Part shown: in pieces, positions 43,938 to 53,470 of the stretch
Numbering within the stretch: the first letter of the stretch is position 1
How the letters are laid out: each line of letters starts with the position of its first letter
Assembly: GCA_030425145.1 (NCBI GenBank)
Contig: JAUHVK010000001.1
Coordinates: forward strand, 62,001 to 126,000
Origin: Alphaproteobacteria bacterium
Lineage (GTDB): Bacteria > Pseudomonadota > Alphaproteobacteria > Rhodobacterales > Rhodobacteraceae
Direction of reading: 5' to 3'
DNA length: 64,000 bases
Made by a program: the position numbers and the translations under genes
The notes under the pieces: model-generated
What the model was told of the DNA's origin: nothing
The model's database searches: none
What the model saw: the letters and a program-made list of their open reading frames with translations, nothing else

Positions 43938-44495
43938 TTAAGCGCTGATCGTCTCAACCGTCAGATTGCCATTTGTGTAGACACAGATGTCGGCCGCAAT
44001 CGCCATCGCTTCACGGGCGATCTGTTCGGCGTCCTTGTCGGTGTTCATCAGTGCGCGCCCGGCGGCCAAGGCGTAGTTGCCGCCCGATCCAATTGCGGTC
44101 ACGTCATGTTCGGGCTCCAACACATCGCCCGCGCCGGTGATAACATAAAGTTCTTTACCATCGGACACGATCAGCATTGCTTCGAGCTTTTGCAGATACT
44201 TGTCCGTGCGCCAATCCTTCGCCAGCTCAACACTTGCACGCTGGAGTTGACCAGGAGTTGCTTCCAGCTTGGCTTCCAAACGCTCCAAGAGCGTGAAGGC
44301 GTCAGCGGTAGAACCGGCAAACCCCGCGACCACGCCATACCCACCGGGAGAGATGCGGCGCACTTTGCGGGCAGTTCCTTTGATCACTGTCTGTCCAAGG
44401 CTGACCTGTCCGTCGCCGGCAATCACCACCTTGCCGCCCTTGCGAACGCCGATGATCGTAGTGCCGTGCCAGCCGGGAAAGTCGTTGTCAGCCAT
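43938..44495 (-). CDS. hslV: ATP-dependent protease peptidase subunit HslV
   Basis: The proteasome-like threonine peptidase of HslVU, 185 residues from ATG 44495. A short propeptide ([11 protein letters not shown]) precedes the catalytic TTIIGVRK threonine; alphaproteobacterial HslV often has such an extension. [21 protein letters not shown] and [16 protein letters not shown] are diagnostic. The longer open frame to 44558 would include the promoter. A heat-shock-type promoter lies 27-55 bases upstream. Confidence 0.96.
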   Translation of the reverse strand: MADNDFPGWHGTTIIGVRKGGKVVIAGDGQVSLGQTVIKGTARKVRRISPGGYGVVAGFAGSTADAFTLLERLEAKLEATPGQLQRASVELAKDWRTDKYLQKLEAMLIVSDGKELYVITGAGDVLEPEHDVTAIGSGGNYALAAGRALMNTDKDAEQIAREAMAIAADICVYTNGNLTVETISA

Positions 44496-44521
44496 GGGTC
44501 GTCCTCTTTGCGTTTGTCTCG

Positions 44522-44550
44522 ATATGGGCCGATCCGACAGGTCGCACAAG
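44522..44550 (-). promoter_or_regulatory. RpoH (sigma-32)-type promoter of hslVU
   Basis: On the minus strand: -35 CTTGTG (44550-44545), a 17-base spacer, and -10 CCATAT (44527-44522). This fits the alphaproteobacterial RpoH pattern CTTG-N17-C(C/T)TATnT well, and it lies directly before hslV, a standard heat-shock operon. The transcript would have a leader of about 20 bases. Confidence 0.7.
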
Positions 44551-44562
44551 CCCCACAACGCA

Positions 44563-44590
44563 AAACGCCCGGCACAGAGACCGGGCGTTT
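44563..44590 (-). terminator. Hairpin between trxA and hslV
   Basis: Arms AAACGCCCGG (44563-44572) and CCGGGCGTTT (44581-44590) with an 8-base loop. It lies 19 bases after the trxA stop, so it probably ends the leftward tsaE-to-trxA transcript and separates it from hslVU. The T-run is short (TTTT). Confidence 0.75.
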
Positions 44591-44609
44591 CGTTGAATTT
44601 CAGCCGAAA

Positions 44610-44930
44610 TCAGAGGCTTTCGTCGATCCAGCCCTTGAGGACTGCCTTCGGTGCGGCACCGGTCTTGTTGGACACAACCTGACCGTCCTTGAAGATGAAC
44701 AGGGACGGGATGCCCCGAACGCCCATTGCGGCAGCAGAGTTCGGATTGCTGTCGACATCGACCTTGGCGATCTTAACGGCATCACCGTATTCCGCAGCCA
44801 GTTCTTCCAGAGCGGGGCCGATCTGCTTGCAGGGGCCACACCATTCTGCCCAGAAGTCCACAACAACGGGGACGCTGGAATTCTTTACTTCGGCATCGAA
44901 AGTGTCATCGGTCACTGCAACGGTGGACAT
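44610..44930 (-). CDS. trxA: Thioredoxin
   Basis: A 106-residue classical thioredoxin: [19 protein letters not shown] with redox C31 and C34, [10 protein letters not shown], and the cis-proline GIPSLFIFK. It is the general cytoplasmic disulfide reductant. ATG 44930 has GGAGAG 7 bases upstream; the longer open frame overlaps the end of addA. It is last of the leftward tsaE-amgK-murU-addB-addA-trxA run, 46 bases after addA. Confidence 0.97.
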   Translation of the reverse strand: MSTVAVTDDTFDAEVKNSSVPVVVDFWAEWCGPCKQIGPALEELAAEYGDAVKIAKVDVDSNPNSAAAMGVRGIPSLFIFKDGQVVSNKTGAAPKAVLKGWIDESL

Positions 44931-44976
44931 TGGGCTCTCCTTGAGGCTCGGGCGCATGTTTGGTCGGAGCGAGAGA

Positions 44977-47900
44977 CTATGTACCCTCTGCTTGGCCGTC
45001 AAGATGGCGCGCCCTCACGAGTGCTTGTGTCACACGATTTTCTGACAACGGCATATAGGTCGCTGAGCGTGTCCAAAGGATACCGGTTTCAATCGTCTTT
45101 TCCGGGTAAATGCTGCGCAGGATAGCGTGATAGGCCCCCATCTGGCGCATAAGGCCTTCGGGAGTTTGCTCCTCGGACTTGGGGACAGTCCGGTTGGTCT
45201 TGAAATCTACGGCGATGACGCGTTCGTCAGAGATCAGGAGCCGGTCGATCACCCCATGCAATGGCGCATCGGGCAAGGCATCGACGGTCGCAGTGACGGC
45301 CACTTCCGCCAAGGCAGTGTCCGCGAAAAACGGGGCAAGCTCGGGAGTATCCAGCACGTTCAACGCCTCGACGATCATTTCGGTCGCCAGTGGATGATCT
45401 CCTATGAGATGTCGCGCGGCGGCTTCTTGGTGCTCTGGCGCAAGTGTAGGCAGAGTTTCCAGCAGAAGGTGAATGAGCGTGCCGCGTTCCTTGGCAATTT
45501 CTGTCAGATCGCCGTCAGCTCCGGGCAGGGCTTTGGCACCGCCCAAGTCGGAGGGACTCAATGCTTCCGGTGCCTCACTAGGAGAAGGTGCCTGTGTTTC
45601 GAAGATCGCGGGCAATGATGGCTCTGGTGCGATTTCCTGAACGGTATCGTCGGTCACGGGGTCAGGCCATGTCATGTGATCGAGCCGCAATCCTTCGTTC
45701 GGTTCGTCATCGGCAAATCCAAAGGCGTGTGGAACGCCGCCAACTGTCTCCAAAGTCGCCTTGACGCGGTCATGCCAGCTTTCCGCCGACGTGTCGGCTT
45801 TGCCAGCAGCCGCAACTACCAGCCAGCGTTCGGCGCGGGTGAGGGCGACGTAGAGCAACCTGTCCTTCTCTTGCTCTTCTGCCTGACGCGCCTCTTCCAG
45901 AGCCGCACGCTGGTACGCCGCGCGGGTTTTTTCGGACCCGCGCCAATGCGCCGATCCATCAGCGAGGACAAAGCTTTCCTTGCCGGATTGCGAAGGTTTC
46001 TTATGTGTGTCCGGCAGAATGACGATCGGCGCCTCCAGCCCCTTGGCGCCGTGGATCGTCATGATCCGAATCCGCGCGCCCGCGCTGTCGACGGTGCGTT
46101 TGATCTCAATGTCGTCGGTTTCCATCCAGTGAAGGAACCCAGTGAGGCTGGGAATATCCGTCTGCTCATAAGCCAAGGCCTGATTGAGGAGCGCATCGAT
46201 GCCGTCTTCGGCTTCTTCTCCCAAACGGCCAATCAGCTTTTGCCGCCCCTGGTGGCGGATCAACACACGTTCCAGAAGGTCATATGGCCTGAGGAAATCA
46301 ACTTGATCCCGCAGATCGTCCAAGATCTCCATCACGGCCGGATATGTGTCTCTACGCTTGCGCAACTCTTCCCAAAGGTGTGGAGAGGTGCGCCGATGGG
46401 CGAGATCGAAAATAGCCTGTTCGTCCAACCCGAAAAGCGGCGACCGGAGGGCCGAGGCGAGCGAGAGGCTGTCCTCCGGCGTGGCCAGAAATGCCAAGAG
46501 GGCGCGCAGGTCTTTCACAGCAAGTTCCGCCATCACCTTGAGCTTGTCAGCGCCAGCAATCGGAAGGCTGAGCGCCTTGCAAGCCTTGAGGATTTCGTGG
46601 AACAGACCGCCCCGACTACGTACGAGGATCAGGAAGTCTCCGGCATGAACTGCACGAGATTTTACCTTTGCGTCCTTCTCCTCAATCGGGATCGCGGTTT
46701 TGTTTTCCAGTGTTTGATGAATGAACTGAGCGACACGTTTGGCAAGGATCACATTGTGATGCATCGGGCTGACCCGATCTACCGGAGTGTCCCACGGTTG
46801 ATCGTCTGCGGTGTCTTCGGCGGGTTCGATCAGAGGCCACAGGTCGACGCGGCCGGGCAGGCTTTCGTGGAACGATATGTGGGTCTGATCCGGCAGAAAC
46901 CCCGCTTCGTCGCGCCCGCGAAAGACCTCGTCAACCAGCCGGAGGATCGGCATGGAGGAGCGAAAGGAATAGCTGAGTTGCCCGTCCTGAAGCGGAGCTG
47001 AGGTGGCTTGCATCTGTTCACGGAAGGCAGTGCGCATCGTATCGAATTCGCGGGGATCGGCACCCTGAAAGGAATAGATCGACTGCTTTTTGTCCCCGAC
47101 AACAAAGATCGTGCGGGGCACGGTGCTGCGCGCGCCTTCGCCTGAGGTGAATTCCTGCGCTAGTTTGTTGACGACATCCCACTGCGCCGGGCTGGTGTCC
47201 TGGGCTTCGTCGACAAGAATGTGGTCGATGCCGCCGTCGAGCCGGTACAGCACCCATTGCGCTTGCTGCCGGTCGGTCAGAAGCGTACGGGTTTTCGAAA
47301 TCAGGTCGTCGAAATCCAGCCAGCCGCGCGCTTGTTTGGTGTCTTCGTAGCGGCGGAGGAACGCGTCGGCAAAGCGATGCAAGGTGGTGTCTCGGTCAAC
47401 GGCGTCGAGGGCCAGCCGCGTGTCTCGTGCCACTTCAATCCGTTTGTACAGATCCTCCAATCGGTTCACGCTGGCGGCTAGCGCGCCTTTGCGTAGTTTG
47501 CCGGTGGGCGGGACACGTTGGCTGACCGTTCCCTGCTGCGTCAACACGACGGACTCAAGTTCAAGCACAGCGGACAGGCCACCGCTCTGCGCCTGCACAA
47601 TGGCATCAGCCAACTTGTTGTCGGTGACGCCCCCACAGCGCAGATCGGTGACTATTCCAGCCAAAAACGCGAGTTCATCGCCGGGAAAGACGACTGACGC
47701 GAGGGTATCAAATGTCTGGTGGGGTGCGATGCCATAGCGCTGTCTTAGCGCATCTCGGTCAAGCGTTGGTGTAAACGCGTCCCGCTGACCAACGATGCTT
47801 TCGGCCAGCAGTTGCAAGGGTTCGTTCGAAGCGATGCGGGCGATGTCGGCGATGAGATCGACCTCTTTGCCACTCGCCATCTCGTCGAGGATCTGCTCAC

Positions 47901-48369
47901 GGAGCAATTGCGCGGCGCGGTCGTCGATCTCCTGAAACTGCGGGCTGACGCCCGCTTCGAGCGGAAAGCGTCGCAGAATCGACGCGCAAAATGCGTGGAT
48001 GGTCTGGATGCGTAGCCCGCCTGGAGTTTCGATCGCGCGTGCAAAGAGGGTGCGGGCGCGGGACAGGAAATCAGCCGTCAGTTGGGATGGGCCTTCGCCA
48101 AGCTCTTCGAGCCGCGCCGTTAGCGCCGGGTTGTCCAACATGGCCCATTCGCCCAACCGTTTGAACAGCCGGTTCTGCATCTCACTCGCAGCGGCATTGG
48201 TGAAGGTGAGGCACAGAATGTGTTCTGGCCGCGTGCCGCCCAGCAATAGTCGCGCGACGCGGTCAGTCAGAACGCGCGTCTTGCCCGATCCGGCATTTGC
48301 GCCGAGCCAAGTCGATGCCAAGGGATCAGCGGCACGCACCTGCGCTTCGGTTGCCTCGTTGCGGATCAT
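44977..48369 (-). CDS. addA: Double-strand break repair helicase-nuclease AddA
   Basis: A UvrD-like helicase with RecB-type nuclease, 1130 residues, normal for alphaproteobacteria. Walker [10 protein letters not shown] is at 23-31, [14 protein letters not shown] is motif II, and [16 protein letters not shown] lies in motif V. The nuclease end has [21 protein letters not shown]. With AddB it resects DNA breaks for RecA-dependent recombination. Its ATG overlaps the addB stop by 4 bases. Confidence 0.95.
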   Translation of the reverse strand: MIRNEATEAQVRAADPLASTWLGANAGSGKTRVLTDRVARLLLGGTRPEHILCLTFTNAAASEMQNRLFKRLGEWAMLDNPALTARLEELGEGPSQLTADFLSRARTLFARAIETPGGLRIQTIHAFCASILRRFPLEAGVSPQFQEIDDRAAQLLREQILDEMASGKEVDLIADIARIASNEPLQLLAESIVGQRDAFTPTLDRDALRQRYGIAPHQTFDTLASVVFPGDELAFLAGIVTDLRCGGVTDNKLADAIVQAQSGGLSAVLELESVVLTQQGTVSQRVPPTGKLRKGALAASVNRLEDLYKRIEVARDTRLALDAVDRDTTLHRFADAFLRRYEDTKQARGWLDFDDLISKTRTLLTDRQQAQWVLYRLDGGIDHILVDEAQDTSPAQWDVVNKLAQEFTSGEGARSTVPRTIFVVGDKKQSIYSFQGADPREFDTMRTAFREQMQATSAPLQDGQLSYSFRSSMPILRLVDEVFRGRDEAGFLPDQTHISFHESLPGRVDLWPLIEPAEDTADDQPWDTPVDRVSPMHHNVILAKRVAQFIHQTLENKTAIPIEEKDAKVKSRAVHAGDFLILVRSRGGLFHEILKACKALSLPIAGADKLKVMAELAVKDLRALLAFLATPEDSLSLASALRSPLFGLDEQAIFDLAHRRTSPHLWEELRKRRDTYPAVMEILDDLRDQVDFLRPYDLLERVLIRHQGRQKLIGRLGEEAEDGIDALLNQALAYEQTDIPSLTGFLHWMETDDIEIKRTVDSAGARIRIMTIHGAKGLEAPIVILPDTHKKPSQSGKESFVLADGSAHWRGSEKTRAAYQRAALEEARQAEEQEKDRLLYVALTRAERWLVVAAAGKADTSAESWHDRVKATLETVGGVPHAFGFADDEPNEGLRLDHMTWPDPVTDDTVQEIAPEPSLPAIFETQAPSPSEAPEALSPSDLGGAKALPGADGDLTEIAKERGTLIHLLLETLPTLAPEHQEAAARHLIGDHPLATEMIVEALNVLDTPELAPFFADTALAEVAVTATVDALPDAPLHGVIDRLLISDERVIAVDFKTNRTVPKSEEQTPEGLMRQMGAYHAILRSIYPEKTIETGILWTRSATYMPLSENRVTQALVRARHLDGQAEGT

Positions 48370-51311
48370 GTCAGGCGCACCTTTTTGGCGGGATCAGCGG
48401 CTGTCCATTCGCCGAAGCGGGACAGTTGGTCATAGTCCGATCCGAAGGTATCCTTGTGCATCCGGTTCCGTGCCGTGTAGCCAGCGTCAGGATCGCGGTA
48501 TGCCTCGATGAGAGTGTGCAGCATATCAATCGTTTTATCTGGCGGGCAGTCGTTCATTGGTGCGGGCACCTCGTTCCCGTCCCCGGCCAGCGAAATATAC
48601 CGCGCGTCCGCTACAAAGCGGGGGCTGAACTGTTCAAACCCGCCTTCAAGCACCATCGCGGCAATCACCAGCAATTGGACATCAAAAAATAGCTGGCGGT
48701 CTTTTGAGGGGGCCGTGCCGGTCTTGTAGTCGTAGACAAATGCTTCGGCGCGGTCGTTCAGATCAATGCGGTCGGCCTTGGCTGTGATGCGAAAAGGCGG
48801 AGAGGCAATGTCGATCGCGCCTTGCGCTTCGAACAATGCGGGTCTTGCTGAGGCCTGCCGCGCGCGTTCGTTCTCGATGAACCAACGTGCGATTTTTTCG
48901 ATGCGGACACGCCATTGAATGCGATCCGTCGGCCACGGGACCTCTGCGTCGAGAATTTTCCGAGCTATCTCAGACAAGGTGTCTTCGCTGAGTAAATCGT
49001 TGTGTTGGGCTGTATTAGAGACGAAAATCTCGAACACTTTGTGAATGACCGTGCCCCTGTGCATCGGGTTTGGTGCGTGCTGGATCGGATGCAACTGCTG
49101 CAAGCGCAGGATCTTCGACGCGTAGATCGCATAGGGATCGCGGATCAGCTTTTCGATATTGGTGACCGACAATTCATTCGGTCGCGCGCTGACGGGTGGT
49201 ATGGGCGACGGGCGTTCTGCCTGCGGGGCGGGAATGGGCTTTTCAAGGACGCGCGCAAGACGCAACCAGGCGTTCCCCCTGTCGCGCATCGCCTCCAAAG
49301 CCGCTTGGCCTCCGGTTTCCGGCAGTCCGCGCAGCAGGTTTGTCAGACGGTTGAGCCAACGGGACGGCACGGTTTCCGCGTCCTCTGACCGAACTGCACG
49401 GCTGAGCCAAACATCTTTGGCGCCAATCGCCTGCTGGAAATCGTGGGCTGACAGACCGATGCGCCGTTCGGGCAACAACAGACCCGCTTGTTGCCGCATC
49501 CGGCGGTTCAGCCAGGGATCGGCGGGTGGCGCGTCGGGCCAGGACTGTTCGTTCAATCCACCGAGGATCACCAGTTCCGCACCCATCACGCGCGCCTCAA
49601 TGGTGCCCCAGATCAGGATATGTGGATGCGGCGCATCGCGGTCGCGGACTTCTTCTCCGCGCAAGAGGTTGTCGACAAGATCGGCATAGTCGCGTGCCGT
49701 GACCGCACCACCGAAACCAGCGTTTTCGATCAGGGTGTCGAACGCCTTGCGGCAGGTTTCACCCGCCTTTCGGTTCCACAACTCGGAGGCATCATCGCTG
49801 CTTGATCCGGCGCAAATCGCTTCGGCTTGGGCGATGTGCTGTGCCACGTGGTCGTCGATCTGGTAAAAGCCCGTGCAGGTGGGCTGAAGCAGGCACCGAT
49901 CTATCCACGCCAGCCAGTCCTGTGCGTCGTCAGCGCCCTTCCAAGCCATCAGTTGTGGTAGATCGGGATAAGGGATGCCCTTGCGCCGAATGAAGAGCTC
50001 AAGTTCCGAAGTCCAGAGCCTGTGCTGCCCCCGGTCGGCCCCACTGTGGCACAGCGGATGCTTCAGGATGGTGAGCAGCGCGTCGGCGGTTGGGCCATTC
50101 ACCCGAAGCTGTGCAATGTGGCGCAGCAATCGCCCCGGTGCGGTGAGTTGGGCTGGCGTGCCGGCGCTGTCGTCGGGAAGGATGCCCCAACGGTCGAGCA
50201 GGGCGGTCACGCGGCGGGTGAGCATCCTGTCTGGCGTGATCAGCGCTGCGGTGGTTCCGTCTTCTGCCGCCTGCCTGAGGCGCATGGCAATCGCCCGCGC
50301 CTCATCTCGTGGAGAGGCCGCTTCGAGCAATGTTAGAGACTGTGTGGCGTTTAAGAGAGAGGGCAGTTTCGGCCCTTCGAGTAGCCATTGATCGGTAACC
50401 GGCGCTGGTCGCATGGCAAGTGAGACAAGCGCATTTCTGGCGGGACAAGGAGCGGGCGTGTCTGTCCACGTCGCGACATCCGTGTTCTTCAGGTCGAGGG
50501 CTTCGAGCAGACGGGCAAACCGGAACTGCGGATGGTCCTCGCCCTGCATGGCCTCGGTGTTGCGCACATCGTTTCGCAACAGGTTCCATGTCGCATCCGT
50601 CATGTCGCCGTCGAACCCCGGAAGGATGACAGCTCCATTCGGCAGACGCGCTGCAGCAGTCATCAGCTGAAAGGCCGAACCCCGCGACCCGGTCGAGCCT
50701 GCAATGATGATCGGGTGTTGAGGCGGTGCGGATGCCCAACGGTCCAGTTTCAGGCGCAAGGCTATCCGGTTGACGGCGGCTGCATCAGGCGTGTCGCTAT
50801 CCGGATCGAAATAGTGGGTGACGATCTGAAGAAAGCGCTGGGCGCGGTCCCAGTGGCCGGATTGATCGGTCACATCAAGCGCGGCGATATCGTCAGGCGT
50901 GACACCTTCGGCCTGCATCTCGTCCAGCAGCGCACCAAGGCTTTGGGCAAGGTCATAGACCGCTGAACGTGGCGCGATACCGGGTTCAGCTTCGACAAGT
51001 TTCCTGACCAGTTCCGAAAGTTCGAGCTGCCTTCTAAGTGCAAGTATTGGTCGGGGCAAATGTGCGCGATCCAACGGGTCGGCCAGATCGGTGATAAGAC
51101 GGATACGCGGCAGAAACCCGGCGCCGAGACTGTCGAATACCGCCTCCACCCGTCGCTGCATGCGGCGGGTGTTAAGGAAAAGCTCTACCCGTGCCATCGC
51201 CTCGGGCGGCTGACCGGCCATGCGCTCTTTCAAGCCCAGCACCAATTCCGTGGCGAAATCCGCGCCCGGGGGCAGGCCGAACAGCCGTGGTTTTCCGGTG
51301 GGTTCAAACAT
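48366..51311 (-). CDS. addB: Double-strand break repair protein AddB
   Basis: The partner of AddA, 981 residues from ATG 51311 (MFEPTGKPRLFGLPPG). ILPGFDGDM, LGGLNEQSWPDAPPADPWLNRRMR and a RecB-family nuclease with ADRIDLNDRAEAFVYDYKTG match the alphaproteobacterial AddB group. No Walker A motif is visible, in line with that group's inactive helicase-like part. The start overlaps the murU stop by 8 bases; a frame open to 51368 is less likely. Confidence 0.94.
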   Translation of the reverse strand: MFEPTGKPRLFGLPPGADFATELVLGLKERMAGQPPEAMARVELFLNTRRMQRRVEAVFDSLGAGFLPRIRLITDLADPLDRAHLPRPILALRRQLELSELVRKLVEAEPGIAPRSAVYDLAQSLGALLDEMQAEGVTPDDIAALDVTDQSGHWDRAQRFLQIVTHYFDPDSDTPDAAAVNRIALRLKLDRWASAPPQHPIIIAGSTGSRGSAFQLMTAAARLPNGAVILPGFDGDMTDATWNLLRNDVRNTEAMQGEDHPQFRFARLLEALDLKNTDVATWTDTPAPCPARNALVSLAMRPAPVTDQWLLEGPKLPSLLNATQSLTLLEAASPRDEARAIAMRLRQAAEDGTTAALITPDRMLTRRVTALLDRWGILPDDSAGTPAQLTAPGRLLRHIAQLRVNGPTADALLTILKHPLCHSGADRGQHRLWTSELELFIRRKGIPYPDLPQLMAWKGADDAQDWLAWIDRCLLQPTCTGFYQIDDHVAQHIAQAEAICAGSSSDDASELWNRKAGETCRKAFDTLIENAGFGGAVTARDYADLVDNLLRGEEVRDRDAPHPHILIWGTIEARVMGAELVILGGLNEQSWPDAPPADPWLNRRMRQQAGLLLPERRIGLSAHDFQQAIGAKDVWLSRAVRSEDAETVPSRWLNRLTNLLRGLPETGGQAALEAMRDRGNAWLRLARVLEKPIPAPQAERPSPIPPVSARPNELSVTNIEKLIRDPYAIYASKILRLQQLHPIQHAPNPMHRGTVIHKVFEIFVSNTAQHNDLLSEDTLSEIARKILDAEVPWPTDRIQWRVRIEKIARWFIENERARQASARPALFEAQGAIDIASPPFRITAKADRIDLNDRAEAFVYDYKTGTAPSKDRQLFFDVQLLVIAAMVLEGGFEQFSPRFVADARYISLAGDGNEVPAPMNDCPPDKTIDMLHTLIEAYRDPDAGYTARNRMHKDTFGSDYDQLSRFGEWTAADPAKKVRLT

Positions 51312-51984
51312 TGTGGTACCCCAGCATGGATTCCGCAATCGTGATGCCTCCGGGATGGCCGACATCACACCATCGGCCAGGATAAGCCACTGCTTTGAGT
51401 GCGCCTTGTTGCGCGAGTCCCTCCCAGACAGCTTTCAGGGAGAACACGGTTTCAGGTGAGTTAGAAACACAATCTGCCCGGATCATCTGCACACCGGAAT
51501 ACACGGTGCCTGTGCCCCAACGGGCGGTTCCGTCTGGAAGAATGTCGATATCTCCCGCTCCTGAATGTCCTAGCGTTTGCGCTTTCGGAACGCATAGGAG
51601 GAGCGCTTGCATATCGTCAGACCATGCGGATTCAAGGATCGCCAAAGGATTTGGACCTTTCCAAACGGCGTCGGTGTTCATGGTGAACACCACATCCGCC
51701 CCAAGCAAAGGCAGCGCCGCTTTCAGCCCGCCTCCAGTGTCGAGAATATCGGGTTCTTCCACCGAGACCTGCACGTCGCTTCCCACGAAATGAGTGACGA
51801 TCTGGTCGGCTTTGTAATGGGCATTGGCCACGATCCGACTTGGCGTGACCTCGCGGACAAAATTCATGGCGTGGTCGATCAAGGGCTTTCCCGCCACATG
51901 CACCAGTGGTTTTGGCCTGTCTCGCGTCAGGGCGCCCATACGCGTGCCGAACCCGGCGGCAAACAGCATCACGGGATGGGTCAT
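51304..51984 (-). CDS. murU: N-acetylmuramate alpha-1-phosphate uridylyltransferase (MurU-like)
   Basis: A 226-residue nucleotidyltransferase: MLFAAGFGTRMGALTRDRPKPLVHVAGKPLIDH is the NTP-binding signature, and MNTDAVW holds the metal aspartate. In cell-wall recycling MurU converts MurNAc-1-phosphate to UDP-MurNAc, bypassing fosfomycin-sensitive synthesis. The call over other sugar nucleotidyltransferases rests on the adjacent amgK, whose stop overlaps this ATG. The gene also overlaps addB by 8 bases. Confidence 0.88.
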   Translation of the reverse strand: MTHPVMLFAAGFGTRMGALTRDRPKPLVHVAGKPLIDHAMNFVREVTPSRIVANAHYKADQIVTHFVGSDVQVSVEEPDILDTGGGLKAALPLLGADVVFTMNTDAVWKGPNPLAILESAWSDDMQALLLCVPKAQTLGHSGAGDIDILPDGTARWGTGTVYSGVQMIRADCVSNSPETVFSLKAVWEGLAQQGALKAVAYPGRWCDVGHPGGITIAESMLGYHNV

Positions 51985-52949
51985 GGCTGTCTTCCTGCGA
52001 CCAGTCGGTCGGCAGTTGGCGTCGGGAAAAGCCCGTCGATCAATGGGCGCAGGTCGCGTGCGATCGGAGTGGCGAGACTGGTTTGGATATGCGCCCAAAC
52101 GCGTGGTATCAGAGACAAATAAGCGGGTTTGCCCCGCTCAACTGCGAGACGTGCGAAGATGCCAAGAATCCGAAGGTTTCGTTGCAAGCCAAGCAGGTGA
52201 AAGGCCGGCAAAACCTCCGCTTGGGAACGGCCTGACTTGTTCAGGTAATGTGCCAGAGTTGCAGCATTGCAGTCTTCGCTGACATCCCGCCGTGCGTCCT
52301 GCAAGAGCGACACCAGATCGTAGATCGGCGGACCGGCGAGCGCATCCTGGAAGTCCAGCAAGCCAACGCTCTGCACGCCGCTGCGGTCAGGCAGCCAGAT
52401 CATGTTTTCGGCATGGTAGTCGCGCAGGACGAGTACATGATCCGGCGGAAGGTTTTGCGCAAGGAGGTCCGTTAATCGGGATGTGATTTCGGAGGCGGTA
52501 TCGCCGGTATCGACGCCCATAAGCGGAAGATAGTGGGTGAACGCGGGTTCGATCATCTGTCCAAGGTGGTCGGGTGTCGCCAAAGTCAGGTCAGGTGGAA
52601 GGGGGCTGTGTTCGAGGTGACACAGCACATCTACCGCATAGGTGTAGAGCGTCTGTACTAGGTTTGGTTCATTCTTGGCGACACGCGCAAACTGCGCATC
52701 GCCGAAGTCCTCGAGCAGCATCAATTCCGATGTGGCTGCATAGATGTCGGGCGCAGACAGCCCGACGTCACGAAGGTGCCGGGAAAGACTTGCGAAAAGT
52801 GCCGTATCGCCCTGGGGGTCAATCATCAGAATGGCGCATCTCGGGCCCGAATAGAGCCTGATATATCGACGAGACGATGCATCCCCAGCCAAAGGCTCTT
52901 GCTGCGCATCGCCCCAGCCCTGGGCGGCAAGAAATGTCTCAATCGTCAT
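51981..52949 (-). CDS. amgK: Anomeric N-acetylmuramate/N-acetylglucosamine kinase (AmgK-like)
   Basis: A 322-residue aminoglycoside phosphotransferase-fold kinase. GDASSRRYIRL is the nucleotide loop, VLRDYHAENMIWL the catalytic loop and LLDFQDALAGPPIYDLVSLLQDARRDV the metal-binding region. AmgK phosphorylates MurNAc at C1 in the peptidoglycan recycling pathway ahead of MurU. The pairing with murU, start overlapping the tsaE stop and stop overlapping the murU start, is the conserved alphaproteobacterial arrangement. Confidence 0.9.
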   Translation of the reverse strand: MTIETFLAAQGWGDAQQEPLAGDASSRRYIRLYSGPRCAILMIDPQGDTALFASLSRHLRDVGLSAPDIYAATSELMLLEDFGDAQFARVAKNEPNLVQTLYTYAVDVLCHLEHSPLPPDLTLATPDHLGQMIEPAFTHYLPLMGVDTGDTASEITSRLTDLLAQNLPPDHVLVLRDYHAENMIWLPDRSGVQSVGLLDFQDALAGPPIYDLVSLLQDARRDVSEDCNAATLAHYLNKSGRSQAEVLPAFHLLGLQRNLRILGIFARLAVERGKPAYLSLIPRVWAHIQTSLATPIARDLRPLIDGLFPTPTADRLVAGRQP

Positions 52950-53419
52950 GCCAGAACCTCAGCAATGCGATCGGTCCATACCGGGTTCGTCCACGTGAAC
53001 GTGATTTCGCGTCGGTCGGTTTTTTCAGGATCGTCCAATGTCAGTGTGAGTGCATCAGCGGGTCTTAAATCGTCCAACCGGTCGGGCCATTCAATCAGGC
53101 AAATGGCGCTGTCGAAAGCGTCGATCAGCCCAAGCTCTACCACCTGATCCGGGTCACCGAGACGATACAAATCGGCATGCCATAACTCACAGTCCGGCAG
53201 GTCGTACACTTGCACGATGGTGAAGGTTGGCGAAGGCACATCTTCGGGTTCCGCAAGGCGCGATAAGATCAGCGCACGGGCAAAGTGGCTTTTGCCAGCT
53301 CCGATTTCGCCTTCAAGGAGGATCGTGTCACCCGCTCTCACCACTGCACCCAGCTTGCTGGCAAGCTGCGCGGTTTCATCTGGAGAGTTCGAGCTGAAGG
53401 CCGCGCGGTGTTGGGTCAT
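52946..53419 (-). CDS. tsaE: tRNA threonylcarbamoyladenosine biosynthesis ATPase TsaE
   Basis: TsaE is the small ATPase of the TsaBDE complex that makes t6A37 on ANN-decoding tRNAs. The 157-residue protein has LLEGEIGAGKSHFARAL (P-loop at about 37-44; GKS instead of the usual GKT), VPSPTFTIVQVY and HADLYRL, all typical. It is the first gene of an overlapping run with amgK and murU. The PAS-domain gene lies 51 bases upstream in the same direction. Confidence 0.95.
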   Translation of the reverse strand: MTQHRAAFSSNSPDETAQLASKLGAVVRAGDTILLEGEIGAGKSHFARALILSRLAEPEDVPSPTFTIVQVYDLPDCELWHADLYRLGDPDQVVELGLIDAFDSAICLIEWPDRLDDLRPADALTLTLDDPEKTDRREITFTWTNPVWTDRIAEVLA

Positions 53420-53470
53420 GCGGGCATGTTTACTCGCCCTGCATCGGGCTGCAAGATTGGAAACCTGTCC

